Assembly (NCBI GenBank): GCA_947623455.1
Contig: OX392532.1
Location: 1,550,001-1,614,000, forward strand
DNA length: 64,000 nucleotides
Reading direction: 5' to 3'
Source of the DNA: Mimachlamys varia
Taxonomy: Eukaryota > Mollusca > Bivalvia > Pectinida > Pectinidae
Part shown: positions 1 through 12,300 of the stretch, piece after piece
How the letters are laid out: every line of letters begins with the position of its first letter
Position numbering within the stretch: the first letter of the stretch is position 1
The notes under the pieces: model-generated
Databases searched by the model: none
The model's input: the letters and a program-made list of their open reading frames with translations, nothing else
Told to the model about the DNA's origin: nothing
Position numbers and translations under genes: made by a program

Positions 1-1923
1 TACTGTATCTATTACTAAATTTAAAAGGTGCAGCATATGTGTGTTACGTCATCTGTAATGACAGGGAGTCGCAGACTATACTTGTTTTAGTCCCCGAGGT
101 TTGCTGGAGCCTCCATAGCCACAGTTAATCTCATTTGAGTAGTGGCACGGTACATAATATACACATTTTCATAGTACACGATTTAAAATCATTCAGAACT
201 AGCTTCTTACCTCGATCTTTACCTAAGCTATTACAAACACGGGCAACTTACTACTAAGCTGTATGATAAAGATGACGATTTCGATTTTCAGATCGTGAAC
301 TTTCCCTTTGTTGATAACAATATTCCTGCTTCTTCATCCTAAGGTGTTAACATGTCGCAGTTGATTCGTTACTCTTGGGCTCGCTCTGAATATTGACATT
401 TTCGTAATACATGTCGACTGCTGACGAACTTGATTATGGGCAAGTTTTATTGTCACAATCTTGATCTCATCGAGGCATTTTCTGTATCATTTTGTGATAT
501 GAAGATGGGCGTTTTTGAGTTTGCTTATTACATGTAGTAAGCTTACCTGTTGTGACTGAAAATGATACTCGGTTCTCATTTTGAGGATTGATGCTAACTT
601 GGATGTGACAAAGATGTCCATTGCCTCTAGTTTAATCGGAGTTCAGATAATGGTTCTGTTGGCACTTTGGTGTTCTCTGTTTCTTTCCCCAGTATGTTAA
701 CATTCAAGGACAAAACTTGAGAAATTGCCAAAATGACATGATTATACATTATAAACATGTATAGTGTAATTTTTTTAACAAAATATCTGAAATGTAAATA
801 TAACCAGATTGCATTTATTTGCAATATGAATGCAATATGGGTGCAAGATACATATGCTGACGTCCGTTTAAGGATTTCGGCCACGATATTTCATAATTTC
901 ATATTTCAATCTCATTTGATGCAACAATACGTGTAGTGACCGATACCCTGTCTCCCTCGGTGTTGGGAAAATAGACAAGCTAGGTGACGCCCCATTTATA
1001 TCAGCTTAGTAAATATGCATATTTTGACTGGGATTCTAGGTAACGTGATGTGTGACATCATTGAGGCACAACGTATCCGATACCTATACCTATTCTGACA
1101 CGCCCATTACATATTTCTGTATTATGTGTGAGTGTAATCATTGACTTTTATCTAAGTTCTTGGTGCAGTAATGACAGCAACCAATACATGTTATGTGATT
1201 AAGATTATCAATCGTCATTAAAGGCTCAATATACGTAACACTTCAGGGAAATTTTCGTGATTCTGAAAAATTCTGAAAAAAATCCAGTTGATAACCATGC
1301 AAAAATTTACCCTAAAACGAAGTAAACCCGAGCGGTATCTAACAAGAAACTCTTGACAAAAAAATCCGAAGAATTGAAAATAATTCAGATGGGGCCGACT
1401 TCAATAACAAACCGCAGGTAGAAGACGGTTCGAAATGGACGCGTGTTTACAAATAGCGTGTTTCAACTGCTGCTGTACCGGTAACCGCGAAAGAATTCAT
1501 CTTGAATATTGCTAATACAAGTTAATCTTAACTAAACCTATAAATATAATAATTATTAGGCTTGATTTTCGCATCAGGTTTTGCCGAAAGTTACGTATAT
1601 TGGGCCTTTAATGATCTTAGATAAAACTTATCTAATTCCGAGTTTTGCATAAACTGCATTCAATTCGAATCTATTCCGTGACGTCTCAGCAACTCTAAGC
1701 TTAGAGACAGTGATACAATTTACACAATCGGATTTAACAGCTATATAAATTACCTGTAACCTTACTTGTCATACATATATAAGCCAAAGGGCATTTGTGG
1801 TACCTACCTGTGAGTTGTGGCGGGTGTACTAATTACCCTGTAATTACCAAGAGGTGTAAATTTAGTGGCATTCATGATAATATAATTACCAATCCTCGAA
1901 ATAACAATATACACAAGCACAAT
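1..1923 (+). repeat. Segmental duplication, copy A (partner 40690-42612)
   Basis: The first 1923 bases recur at 40690-42612 in the same orientation with a constant offset of 40689. By eye I count about four substitutions and no indels, so identity is close to 99.8 percent. The copies part abruptly after position 1923 (42612 in the partner). The left edge of copy A is the window edge, so its true extent is unknown. The content is non-coding: a Penelope-like 3' fragment at the start, then AT-rich DNA. The near-identity implies a very recent duplication, gene conversion, or two haplotypes retained in the assembly. Confidence 0.95.
205..640 (+). mobile_element. Penelope-like element 3' fragment
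   Basis: This matches the end of the longer Penelope-like copy at 28437-30475. The matching parts are the degenerate codons around the TKLYDK-type and MSQLIRYS-type blocks of the reverse transcriptase, then the KFY..H..LIE and MKM.VFE.A segment, then the start of the 3' untranslated tail (the stretch reading tactcggttctcattttga). Stops and frameshifts show it is dead. The same fragment is inside copy B at 40894-41329. Confidence 0.75.
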
Positions 1924-4010
1924 TATTTGATTCCTAACCGTCCCCAGTGTTGGAAGAACAACTATTTTTTAAAAAGGACTAAAGGAGTTTTCAACAGAAT
2001 CTAACTATATTTTATCAGTATTTAACATTATGCTAGTAACCTTGGCAAAACATGACACTGTTAATTAGGTTAAACTATTATATTTGTATCACATATTAAC
2101 GATGTTCTGAAATTTCTAAATTTTAAAGTTTAATTATTTTTGTAAAAATGGTGATGCTGATACTATAACGTTTTTGTTTTTGTAATTATTTCATATTTTA
2201 AAATATCAACATAAGCATTTGGTTATTGGATTTATCAGGAACGTATATGTGTCCCTGATTTAGGATATATCTTCAGGGCGGATCCAAGAATTGCAGATGC
2301 GTTATTAGACACACTTCTACATTCAAATATAAACCCAAATTTATGAAAACTGGATGAAAAACAAGATTCAAACTAGTCCAATGATTTGAGTCCTAGTTGA
2401 AATGAATATCACCAACTTTATAAAGGGAGCCCAACAAAATTCATTTATTTATCGCGTTTGAATTTCACTGCAACCACTTCAACCAAAAACTGGATGATAA
2501 AGAGATGTTGTAAAAACGTATGCAGTAATCGTAGCGTATGTTTTTGTTAAATCATGGCCAAAGACTTTATCCTTGGAAAATATTAAATTATTTCACATTA
2601 GACTGGTGTGTTACTGAATTAAGTGAAATAAAAAGGTCGGGAAGAGACTTTTATTTTTGCAAACCAATTCAGTCCAAATGTTAAACAATATTTCAATTTA
2701 GCACAAATAATTCAGACTGTTATGTTTTCACATATATTTGAGACATTGTCTGCTTTATTTATATCAGGCAGAAATTGTTTGTTTACGTGCACAGTTGAGA
2801 AAATTGAATGAAAGTTTTTTTGCATTCCATATGTACATATTGTACGTGCTGTACTACTACCATGCACTTGTGCAGTATATGGTATAGAGCGGTGGGGGTT
2901 TGCCGGACACTTAACATTAACTCGCCGTGGCTTTATTTACTTCATCTCCACAAATCATACTGTACTGTTGACGTCATAAAAGATAAAACTCCTCAAGTAC
3001 TAACGAAAAATTTTGATTGTATAGCGTAAACAGTTTGTATAAGCAAATCACATGATTTTAAACTCACCAAGATAAAACACAGAGTATATTACCGGACACT
3101 ATATATGCAATCAAGGGAGATTTGATGTTTGCGGATTTTACATGTTGTGAGTAAAACTAACAACACGATGCTTTTTAAATGTCATTTTCCTATATTCTTT
3201 CTTAAGTTTACATAGCTTTATTTTTTTCAAGATATTTTATTCGAAAATCAAAAGAATTAGACAACAATCAAGATTGACATGCATGTCGAATTCAAAAGGC
3301 GTTTTTCTACAAAACTTTCTTCGTCAATGTACCACGGATCAGTTTACCTGAGTCAGTCAGTTGTGCCTCAATGACGTCACAAGTACCACGTGACCGGTCA
3401 TCTCATTAAAATGCTTGCCAGTCGGGAGCGGTCAACTTAACGGTCAATATCTAGATCCTGGGACACATTCGAATGCTCGTTGATTGGCTAATCAGTATTT
3501 ATTGAAATATGCTGCAAGTTTCATCACTTTTTACAAGATTTTCAAAATCGTGGCCAAAATCCTTTAAGACGACATGACATGATCTTACAGACGTTGAATG
3601 GTTAAGTGAGTACAGTTGTTATACATGTAACTTTATTATGAGAGATTGGTAATTACATTAACATTTCATTTATTACTTTGTTGTTTTAATCTTTGTTATT
3701 TTGTTGGCTTTGTCCAGGTTTATTAACCGTAAAATTACCCATCCAATTTGTTTCCGCCGCACTTTTGTTGGATTTTAATTAAACAATTCCGGCATATCTC
3801 ATCACTTACAGTGTCATCATAAAGGAATTCATCAACGATAACTACCTCCATATCTATTTCCCTAATTATTACGTACCCTTAGTATCAAGATACGAACGCT
3901 ATGGCAAGGTATTTATAACATGCCCTGATAATATAAGCTAATTACAACGTTCAAAAATAAAGCAGAGCTGTCCTAATTATTCTGTGTGACAAGTTTTCCT
4001 ATAAAATAAT
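1924..4010. other. AT-rich stretch, no gene recognised
   Basis: About 2.1 kb in which open frames are short and match no family I recognise. There are scattered poly-A/T runs and one CRE-type TGACGTCA near 3371. I see no splice-flanked exon, no terminal inverted repeat and no RNA gene. Confidence 0.5.
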
Positions 4011-4380
4011 TTATAAGCGAGACAAAAAAGATAAGGTAACTAAGCGAAGTAGAAAGTCGTATTTTGAAGCACTTACATTATTCCTCAAAAACTGGCTAGC
4101 GTATCAGACGATCTAAGTTCTCTGTTACTCCGACGGTCTGTCACTCTCACTCCCCATCTCTCATCTCTCTGATTGTGTTTTCTTCTGTCTTAATGTATGT
4201 CTCTCTTTTTCTATCTTTGTCTGTATCTATCTGTCTATATTTGTCTGTTTTCCTGTTTATCCGCTGGTCCGTCCGTCCTTTGTTTGCATTTTTATATTTC
4301 GCTATTTTATATAAATGACGTAGTCCAATTATCCACAAGACATACACAAAGTGTGCGAGAGCCTTAATAATCAGATAAGT
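4011..4380 (+). repeat. CTGT-rich interspersed repeat copy
   Basis: It starts with a tttataagcgagac-type stretch, passes through gaagcacttac and then a pyrimidine-rich, CTGT-rich section, and ends near tccaattatccacaagacat. The same order of landmarks occurs at 6011-7203. The first part also matches 38220-38300 in reverse orientation, where it abuts a LINE fragment. It is therefore a dispersed mobile repeat rather than a gene. Confidence 0.6.
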
Positions 4381-4519
4381 CCATAGGCAAATTCAGCCAG
4401 GAATGAAAACAAAACAAGTCAGCTAGCCAGGCTTGAAACAAAAACATGTCAGCTAAGAGTGGGGGCACTATTATAACTATGATACCAGCTAAATATGATG
4501 CTGTATAACTATGATACCT

Positions 4520-4566
4520 CGTGCAAATGGTACATGAACTGCTTCGCAGTTCACTTCATTTGCGCG
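4520..4566. repeat. Short imperfect palindrome (core 4536-4552)
   Basis: gaactgc-ttc-gcagttc forms a perfect 7-bp stem with a 3-base loop. Around it, tgcaaatg-type and catttgcg-type flanks extend the inverted repeat imperfectly. It may be the end of a small mobile repeat. No coding role is visible. Confidence 0.5.
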
Positions 4567-4614
4567 AGGTTCACTTGACTTCATCAGCCGATGCAAACAA
4601 CAAAATAGACATTC

Positions 4615-4890
4615 AATCCCTAAATGTATTTCACGAGTGGGGCTAATTTTTTGAAATTTTAATAATAACAAAATATTAGCAACACAAGTGAAATATATTT
4701 GGTATTACTGAAGATACTGTTAGATATTCTGTTTATTACATTTTTGCATGAAAATCTACAGTGGCAGCTTTTGATTTTTCCAAACGTCATTTGTAAGCAG
4801 CGTTCTGATTGGCCAAATCAGAAAAAGTGATATTTTTCACTAGTGAAAAATATCATATTTCACACTAGTGAAAAATATCACTTTTATAGA
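4615..4890 (+). repeat. Interspersed repeat with 21-bp perfect palindrome arms
   Basis: Arms at 4823-4843 and 4865-4885 are perfect reverse complements and contain the core TTTCACTAGTGAAA. The flank with ggtattactgaagatactgt and the aaacgtcattt block recurs in inverted orientation at 25030-25325. Two diverged copies with palindromic ends suggest a MITE-like family. Confidence 0.7.
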
Positions 4891-6010
4891 ATGAATGATT
4901 TTCGATATTTCACTGGTAATAATGTAATAAAATTATATATCTCGTGTTGTTGTATTACTATGATAACAGCTAATACACTGTATCTGCAGCTGTAATGCAT
5001 TTTTGTATGTACATGTATTATTACTTTGATCTCAATCAATAAATGCCGTTTGTATTCCATTGATAAAGTTTAACATATGTTGGTGTATTATTGTGATAGC
5101 AGTGAATCTTCGTTGTGTCGCATTGAAAGTTGTCAGTGTCTGCATTGTCAGCTGTTTAACATGTGCTGATTTATTTCATTGATAAGAGGTGAACAGCCTG
5201 TTGGTTGAGTGAGAAGCTTTATGCGTGAGGTTTTCATGTTTAAAGAGGAATGAGCCCGGGGCACCCCAACCCCGGCACTCCTCAAAATTTTGCTGGGGGA
5301 TGAAAAATATACTTTGGGAAAAAAGAGTGGAGGAACAGTTTATTTTACACCGAAGGTCAAGGGCCACACATTTGTTGACCAAAGTACGTGGCATCCTATT
5401 GAAGCACATACATACAGTTTGTCACTATGGCTTATTGGCTTTGTGCCAATATACATGTTGTAATCCTCCAATCTGAAGAAAACTGTACTTATAATAGGTA
5501 CATTTACCACATTTTAAGAATAAAACAAAAATGAATAATTGGAGGATATTTTTTTGCCACTGCCCTCTTTAAACAGCTTTGGACAACATAACCATGTTTA
5601 AGCACAAAAGGTTCACCACATATAAAATGTTTGCCTTTGATTAAACATACATTTTCAGGGATATAACAATGATAGCGATTTAAACGTTTGTGGCCAGGTT
5701 GACCTGGAGTTTTAACTACAACATCAAATATCTCCAATTTAATATTTCAGTTTAAGCGGAGACCTTTGACGTTATTAATAGACAGCTTGAGTGGAAAACG
5801 TTACAGGATGACGGAAAAATATTTTCAATTTCCCTTGCCTTTTTTCTTTCAAATACTAGAGTAAACCTGTAGTACGTTTAACAACGATCACTTTTTTGTT
5901 TATGAGTTCGATATAGCACACTTGTAATGTCAACGTAATAGCATTGTGGTATGTTCTACAAGGAAATAATTCATGAGCAAGAATTAAAAGGCACAGGAAC
6001 AACGAGAGGT
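4891..6010. other. No gene recognised
   Basis: AT-rich DNA with short open frames on both strands around 5176-5740. None has a recognisable domain, splice context or repeat partner. The overlapping forward and reverse open frames near 5225-5409 look like chance. Confidence 0.45.
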
Positions 6011-7203
6011 TTGGGCCATTACTAGAAGAAAGTCACGCTTTTGAAGCACTTAGTAATTACATTATTAATCAGAAACTTGCTAATGTACCAGGGGCTCTCC
6101 GCTCTCCGTTTATCCGCCTCACTCTCGACCTGTCCTCTCTCATGTCTGTGTTCCTGTCTTTATGTTTGTCCTCTCGTCCGTCCTCTTGTCAGTATTTATC
6201 CTTTTTATATCTGTTTCTCTGCCCGTCCTTCTGACCGTCCACTCTTTTTTTGTCTGTCTGTCTGTAATTCTATATATATATATATATATATATAAAGAAA
6301 AGTAATTAGTTTATCTTGCGAAGTTGAATATAAAAAAGACCAAAAAACAAAGACTTTGCCGCAAGGCCTTTCTGCCTTTTCAGTCCGCCTGAAGAAGCCC
6401 GAGAAGGCAGAAAGGCCTTGCGACAAAGTCTTTGTTTTTTGGTCTTTTATATATATATATATATATATATATCGTAGTCCAACTATCTAAAGACATACAC
6501 TGTATCAGCATGACCAGAATGCATTGCTGTGTTTTTTGCCATATCTAAAGGCGCCCGTCATGCGGCTACGTCGTGTTATTACATTTCCTATGTGAAAGTT
6601 AAGAGCTGTATCTTTTTCCCATTTTGAATACTTCTGAAAAAGAAATCACATTTTGTTCATCGGTGGTTTTTAATCAATCACGTGCGCCGTATTGATCCAG
6701 ATTACCATTGTCAGTTTAGGTAAGATTCCACTGCATAATCGCCGACACTGACAGTGGCACTTTATGCAAGTGAAAATTGGGGTCCTCTTGTCTGTATCTA
6801 GCCCTTTTTATATCTGTTTCTCTGCCCGTCCGTCTGACCGTCCACTCTTTCTTCGGTCTTTGTGTTGCCTGTCTGTATCTCTCAATTATATATATATACT
6901 TGTATATATCGTATTCCAATTATCCAAAGACATACACTGTAAACACCATGACCAGAATGCATTGCGGTGTTGTTTTACCATATCTAAAGGCTTGCGTTAT
7001 GCTGCTACGTCGTGTTATTGCATTTCCTATGTGAAAGTTAAGAGCTGTATATTTTGAAAAAAAAATCACATTTTCTTCATCGATAGTTTTTAATCAATCA
7101 CGTGTGCCGTATTGATCCAGATTACCATTGTCAGTTAAGGTAAGATTCCACTGCATAATCGCCGACACTGACAGTGGCACTTTATGAAAGTGAGAATTGG
7201 GGT
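6011..7203 (+). repeat. Diverged direct tandem duplication, ~430-600 bp units
   Basis: Two units share, in order, a pyrimidine-rich block (tttctctgcccgtcc, gaccgtccactctttt), a TA microsatellite, a block starting tccaa.tatc.aaagacata, the sequence tgctacgtcgtgttatt or close to it, and an ending near gacactgacagtggcactt. The second half of unit 1 (6470-6783) matches that of unit 2 (6906-7203) at an offset of about 436. Unit 1 is longer because a hairpin sits in its TA tract. The 4011-4380 repeat is a third, more distant member. Confidence 0.75.
6334..6448. repeat. Long hairpin, 45-bp arms with one mismatch
   Basis: The left arm 6334-6378 and right arm 6404-6448 are reverse complements at 44 of 45 positions, with a 25-base spacer. 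The single mismatch would be G-U or A-C in RNA, depending on strand. It is embedded between TA microsatellite tracts inside one unit of the surrounding tandem repeat and is absent from the other unit, so it looks like an insertion of a foldback or MITE-like element. Confidence 0.85.
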
Positions 7204-8138
7204 ATTATTTTCAATTAAAATAACTAAACATACTAATAAGAATATACACAAATGAAGAATATTCTCAAAGAGACTAAGCTGACAACCACAAAACTTGGTC
7301 GAAGTGTCTCCATTAAACTGCATCTTTCAAAGCTTTGTACCGGTTGTTCTTCAGCAGTCGACATCTTTCACATACAGTTCAAACAGGGGTCAATAATTCG
7401 GTTGTTTTCTGCTAATGCTACCGTTTAGGGGAAAGCTAGGAGATGCAATAGAAATGTAAAAAATGGAAAATAAGACCACAATGTCAATCAAATTTTGAAG
7501 CGTGGAGAGATGTTTAAAATTGATATAAATTTACTACAAAATAAACCTCAAGAGTGTACAATTATGAAGAGGAAAGGCGGTCATCTTATATTCAGAACCC
7601 AGGGTCTTTTCAATATTTGTTTTGTCTTCTTTTCCTAAATAATCATACTGTAGATAATGGTCTCGTTCCACCTTGATCTTTTCACCATTATTTATTACAC
7701 AGTAACTAAATGGAGCGACAATGTTGCTGACGCTATGGTATCATGATTAGGATAAAAAATAGTTAGTGGAAGAGCTACAGAAATGGTTATTGTTGACGAT
7801 CGATAAATGCATTAGTGACACTGGAAGTGTTGGAATATCCCTTGATTCTTCACGAATTACAAATAAACGACAGAAGTAAATTGGAAGGGTTACATGGATA
7901 CGGTGAGGAAATTCTTATGTTATGAGTTTCCTTTGGTAGTAGACTACGCAAAGTCTTATCATTGTAAAAGAATATACAGAAATATATCTGAAAATGATAT
8001 TCGTACATAATTTAGTTTACCATGTCTATGTGGTAGCATGATTAGGTAAGAGATTATAAGGGGAATAGATATATAGAACTAATATTGTTTGATGATCGAT
8101 AAAGTCATTAAACGTGACGATGAAAGTGTATTAGTAAA
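7204..8138 (+). repeat. Diverged ~294-bp tandem repeat forming the LINE target
   Basis: A block with catgattagg near 7742 and a following gatcgataaa...cattag recurs near 8036. A second block (tggtagta, attgtaaaag, atacagaaata) near 7920-7985 recurs at 14150-14222, on the far side of the LINE. Removing 8153-14113 rejoins a continuous diverged repeat series. No coding function is seen. Confidence 0.55.
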
Positions 8139-8152
8139 GATAGCATCAATAC
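8139..8152. repeat. Left target-site duplication of LINE (14 bp)
   Basis: gatagcatcaatac is repeated exactly at 14114-14127, immediately after the poly-A tail. The left copy is preceded by AAA, so the match can be read as up to 17 bp including tail adenines. Confidence 0.9.
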
Positions 8153-8446
8153 CAGAAAGAGATCTGTCATTGTGAAGTTCACTCACCGACGAAAGAAACA
8201 GGACATCGTCAGGGCTCGGAGGATACTGAAGGGATCTGGCTTACGGTATCTGAGGACTTGACAAGGATTAACCAACAGAGACTCAGTGAAGCATTTAAGT
8301 TGGACTGTGTTCAGAATTCCTATAGTATTGACGGAAAACTCTTTGTAGTTTTGAAGAACGGGAGGAGAAGAAGACTTTTTCATGACACTAAGATCACGAA
8401 GCAATTTCTTGAAAATGACGCTAACTTCGGTTACTTGAGGAAGTGA
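8153..8446 (+). pseudogene. LINE ORF1 C-terminal fragment, frameshifted
   Basis: The reading frame opens at the element's first bases with VIVKFTHRRKKQDIVRARR, a match to the C-terminal part of LINE ORF1 proteins (the I.VKF and ARR.LKG pattern). The frame is lost near 8250. It continues in another frame as EDLTRINQQRLSEAF and a basic NGRRRR segment to a stop at 8444-8446. ORF1 proteins of this type bind RNA as trimers. Everything upstream of this domain was lost by 5' truncation. Without an intact ORF1 the copy probably cannot mobilise itself unless the protein is supplied from elsewhere. Confidence 0.7.
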
Positions 8447-9353
8447 ACTGCTGTGCTGTATAGTATATAGACTATACAGAGGTCGAACGTGACTTTGGCT
8501 TTATGCCTTTTCGACCAGTGTACATATGTGTTGTATTTCTGAAATTAATGTGATTATTTCCCCGAGTGAAAGTGCTATTATATTCTTGAGGTGTGCTTTT
8601 CTTTGTCTGGATATATAAATTATTCCCATTAGAGGTAAGTCAAACATTAAATATAATACCTCAATATACATTTGTAATGTAGTAATATCAAAGTACTCTA
8701 TTTTGCTATGAAGAAGCTATATTGAGTCTCCAGCGACAGTCTTATCTGAAATGCTCTCGTATATCATATATCCTAATTTAGTTGTATATCTCTTTACGTA
8801 ATGGTAGGGTACTCCTGAAAAAAAAATACTCCTACAACAGGGACGTGCTGTATATATATATATATACGCCCCTGCATACTGTACAGTAAATGTCTGTTAT
8901 AAAAGTTGGATTTTTTGTAGCATTCTATTCATAGCGTAAATAATTACATATCTTTTATTTAAGAACAACGTGTTCTGTCTCGATCTATTTTTGATGTTTT
9001 ATGTTATTAATATATTTATTATTGGTACTTCCGGAAAACGAAAGAAAGTCGTTTTCCTATTTATTATATTACTACTACTCCGGAAAACGAACCGAGTGTT
9101 GTCTCTATTTAGTATCATAGATTTACTTCCGGTGTGATTTTTTGTATCAGGTGCCTAAACGTGTTGGCCGTGAGTGGTGGTCGCTACGGATACTCTCTAT
9201 ATTCCGTATGCTATTTAAATGTTTCTTATCACTTTATCTACCTATTCTTTACTTCATTTTTATCTCCTCTTTTCTTCTGTGCCGCGAAACTACATGTATT
9301 AGACAGGTAAGCAGTGTCAGTAATATTGATGTTCATTGTATGTGCAATCTACT

Positions 9354-12300
9354 ATGGAAGGAATCAGAATACTAACTGCTAATTGTCAGGGGTTGAGGGA
9401 TAGAAATAAACGTAAGGATGTATTTGCATATTTGAGGGGTAAACACTTTAATATTTATTGTATACAGGACACCCATTTTACTGTAGATATAGAAAATATG
9501 ATTAGAACAGAATGGGGCTACTCCTGTTACTTCAGCTCTTTTAATTCTAATTCAAGGGGGGTAGCAATTTTATTTAATAATAATTTTGAAGTTAATGTTG
9601 TAAAAGAAAAGAAAAGTTCAGATGGTAATTTTTTAGCACTAGACATCATTATAGATGAAAAGAGAATTACCCTTATTACTCTATATGGACCAAATACAGA
9701 TACACCTTGCTTTTATGATAATCTTATAGATATCATATCTGAATTTAGTAATGACGCATTTGTTATATGCGGAGATTTTAACTTAGTTTTGAACCCTGAT
9801 TTAGACTGTAATAACTATAGGCAAGTTAACAACCCAAAAGCAAGAGACAGACTTGTTGAAATAATAGAGGAATTAGGACTTATTGATATATATAGAGAAC
9901 TACACCCAGACAGTAAAAGGTACACATGGAGGAGAACAACTCCAGTAAAACAAGCAAGGTTAGATTATTTTTTAGTTTCAGAGAACCTTTTTTCTTGTAT
10001 ACAGAAAACAAATATTGACCCAGGATACCGTTCAGATCACTCCATTCCATTTATAGCAATGAAATTTAATGAATTTAAGAAGGGCAAAGGTTTATGGAAA
10101 TTTAACAACTCTCTACTACATGATTTGGATTATCTGAATTTAATAAATAACCATATTCTTGATGTTAAAATTCGATATGCTCTGCCTATATATAACTTGA
10201 ATAGTTTAGACGATATTTCAAATCAAGCTATTCAGTTTACAATAAATGATCAACTCTTTTTAGAGTCTCTTTTATGTGAAATTAGGGGGAAAACCATATC
10301 GTATGCTTCGTATAAGAAAAAACAGAGAAATTCTGAAGAACAAGATTTAAAGGATAAAATCAAACAAATAGAATCAAAAGAGGATGTAGATTTAGAAGAG
10401 TTAGAAGATTGCAAAACAAAACTAGAATCAATTAAAAAGCATAAACTTAAAGGAAGTATATTAAGGTCTAAAGTGAAATGGGTAGAAGAAGGTGAAAAAC
10501 CTACCAGATATTTCTTTAATCTAGAAAATAGGAATTTTGTAACAAAAATTATACCTGTTATAGAAAAGGAAGATGGGGAAATAATTAGAAATCAAGAAGA
10601 AATTTTAAATGAAGTGAAACAATTTTATGAAAAGTTGTATTCAGAAGACAATGAATTGCATAATATAAATCTGAATGAATATCTTAATGACAATAATATA
10701 CCAAAATTAAACATTATGGAAACAAACAGTCTGGAGGGTAATATAACTTTAAGTGAAGCATCTCGCACTTTAAAAAATATGAAAAATAGTAAAAGTCCAG
10801 GTTCTGATGGCTTCACAGTGGAATTTTTAAAATGTTTTTGGAAGCAATTAGGTCATTTTGTGGTAAGATCTATTCAGTATGGATTTTCTATTAATAATTT
10901 ATCTGTAACACAAAAACAGGGAATCATAACATGTTTACCAAAGGGAGATAAGCCAAGACAATTTTTGAAGAATTGGAGACCCATTTCACTTCTGAATACA
11001 ATTTATAAAATTGCTTCAGGTACAATTGCTAATAGAATAAGGAATGTTTTAGATAAACTTATAAGTAATGATCAGTCTGGTTTTATTTCAGGTAGGTATA
11101 TAGGTGAAAATACTAGAATTATATATGATATTATGCATTATGCGGAAGAGAATGATATTCCTGGTATGTTACTTACTGTTGATTTTGAAAAAGCTTTTGA
11201 CTCTGTTAGTTGGGATTTTATTGATAAAGTGCTTGCATTTTTTAACTTTGGGAATGACATAAGGAACTGGGTTCGGGTCTTTCAAAAGGGTTCAAATTCT
11301 TCTGTAAATCAGGGGGGAAATTTATCATCATTTTTCAATATCAAACGTGGATGCAGGCAAGGTGATCCTATCTCTCCTTATTTATTTATTTTATGTGCAG
11401 AAGTTTTAGCAATTAGGATAAGAAATAATGTTAATATTAAGGGAATAGATATAGATGACACTCCCATACTATTATCTCAATATGCAGATGATACATCAGT
11501 TATACTTGATGGATCTAGAAATTCCTTAAAGGAGACACTGGAAGAGTTACAAAAATATGCAGATATATCTGGGTTAAAAGTAAACAAAAGTAAGACAGAG
11601 GTAATATGGATAGGTAACATGAAATATAGTGAGGAACAATTTTGTCCAGAATGGAACTTACATTGGGGAAATCATAAATTTACTATTTTGGGTATTGAGT
11701 TCCATATAGATTTGCATAAAATGATTAAAATGAACTTTGACAAGAAATTAGTAAAACTTAAGTCTCTTTTAAAGAATTGGAATAAAAGGTTGCTTACTCC
11801 TATCGGTAAAATCCAAATAATCAAATCACTGTTGGTATCACAATTTAACCACCTTTTTATAGCTCTGCCTAATCCTGACTTAATTTTTATCAAGAGATTA
11901 AATTCGGAGCTCTATAACTTTCTCTGGAATAGTAAAGTAGACAAAGTGAAAAGAGACATTATTATAAAAGACTATACAGAAGGGGGTCTAAAAATGATAG
12001 ATATACATTCTTTTATTAGGGCACTAAAATTAACCTGGATCAGAAGGTTGTACACAAAATCAAGTAAGTGGCAATATATCTTGGGCAAAAGTATTGATTT
12101 TGGCATGTTGGCTAGCTGCGGATCAGGGTATATAAGGAAATGTGAAAAGAAATGTGAAAACCAGTTTTGGAAGGATGTATTCAACTCATGGGGATATCTT
12201 AAAGAGAAAGAGCAGACGGTAGTAAATGGGAATGTTTCAATAATGAGAACACCTATCTGGTTTAATAAAAATGTAACGGTAAACAAGAAAATGGTGTTTT

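Noticed and set aside
627..884. 85-codon minus-strand frame present identically at 41316-41573
   Set aside because: Its conservation only reflects the recent duplication. It starts at GTG and has no domain.
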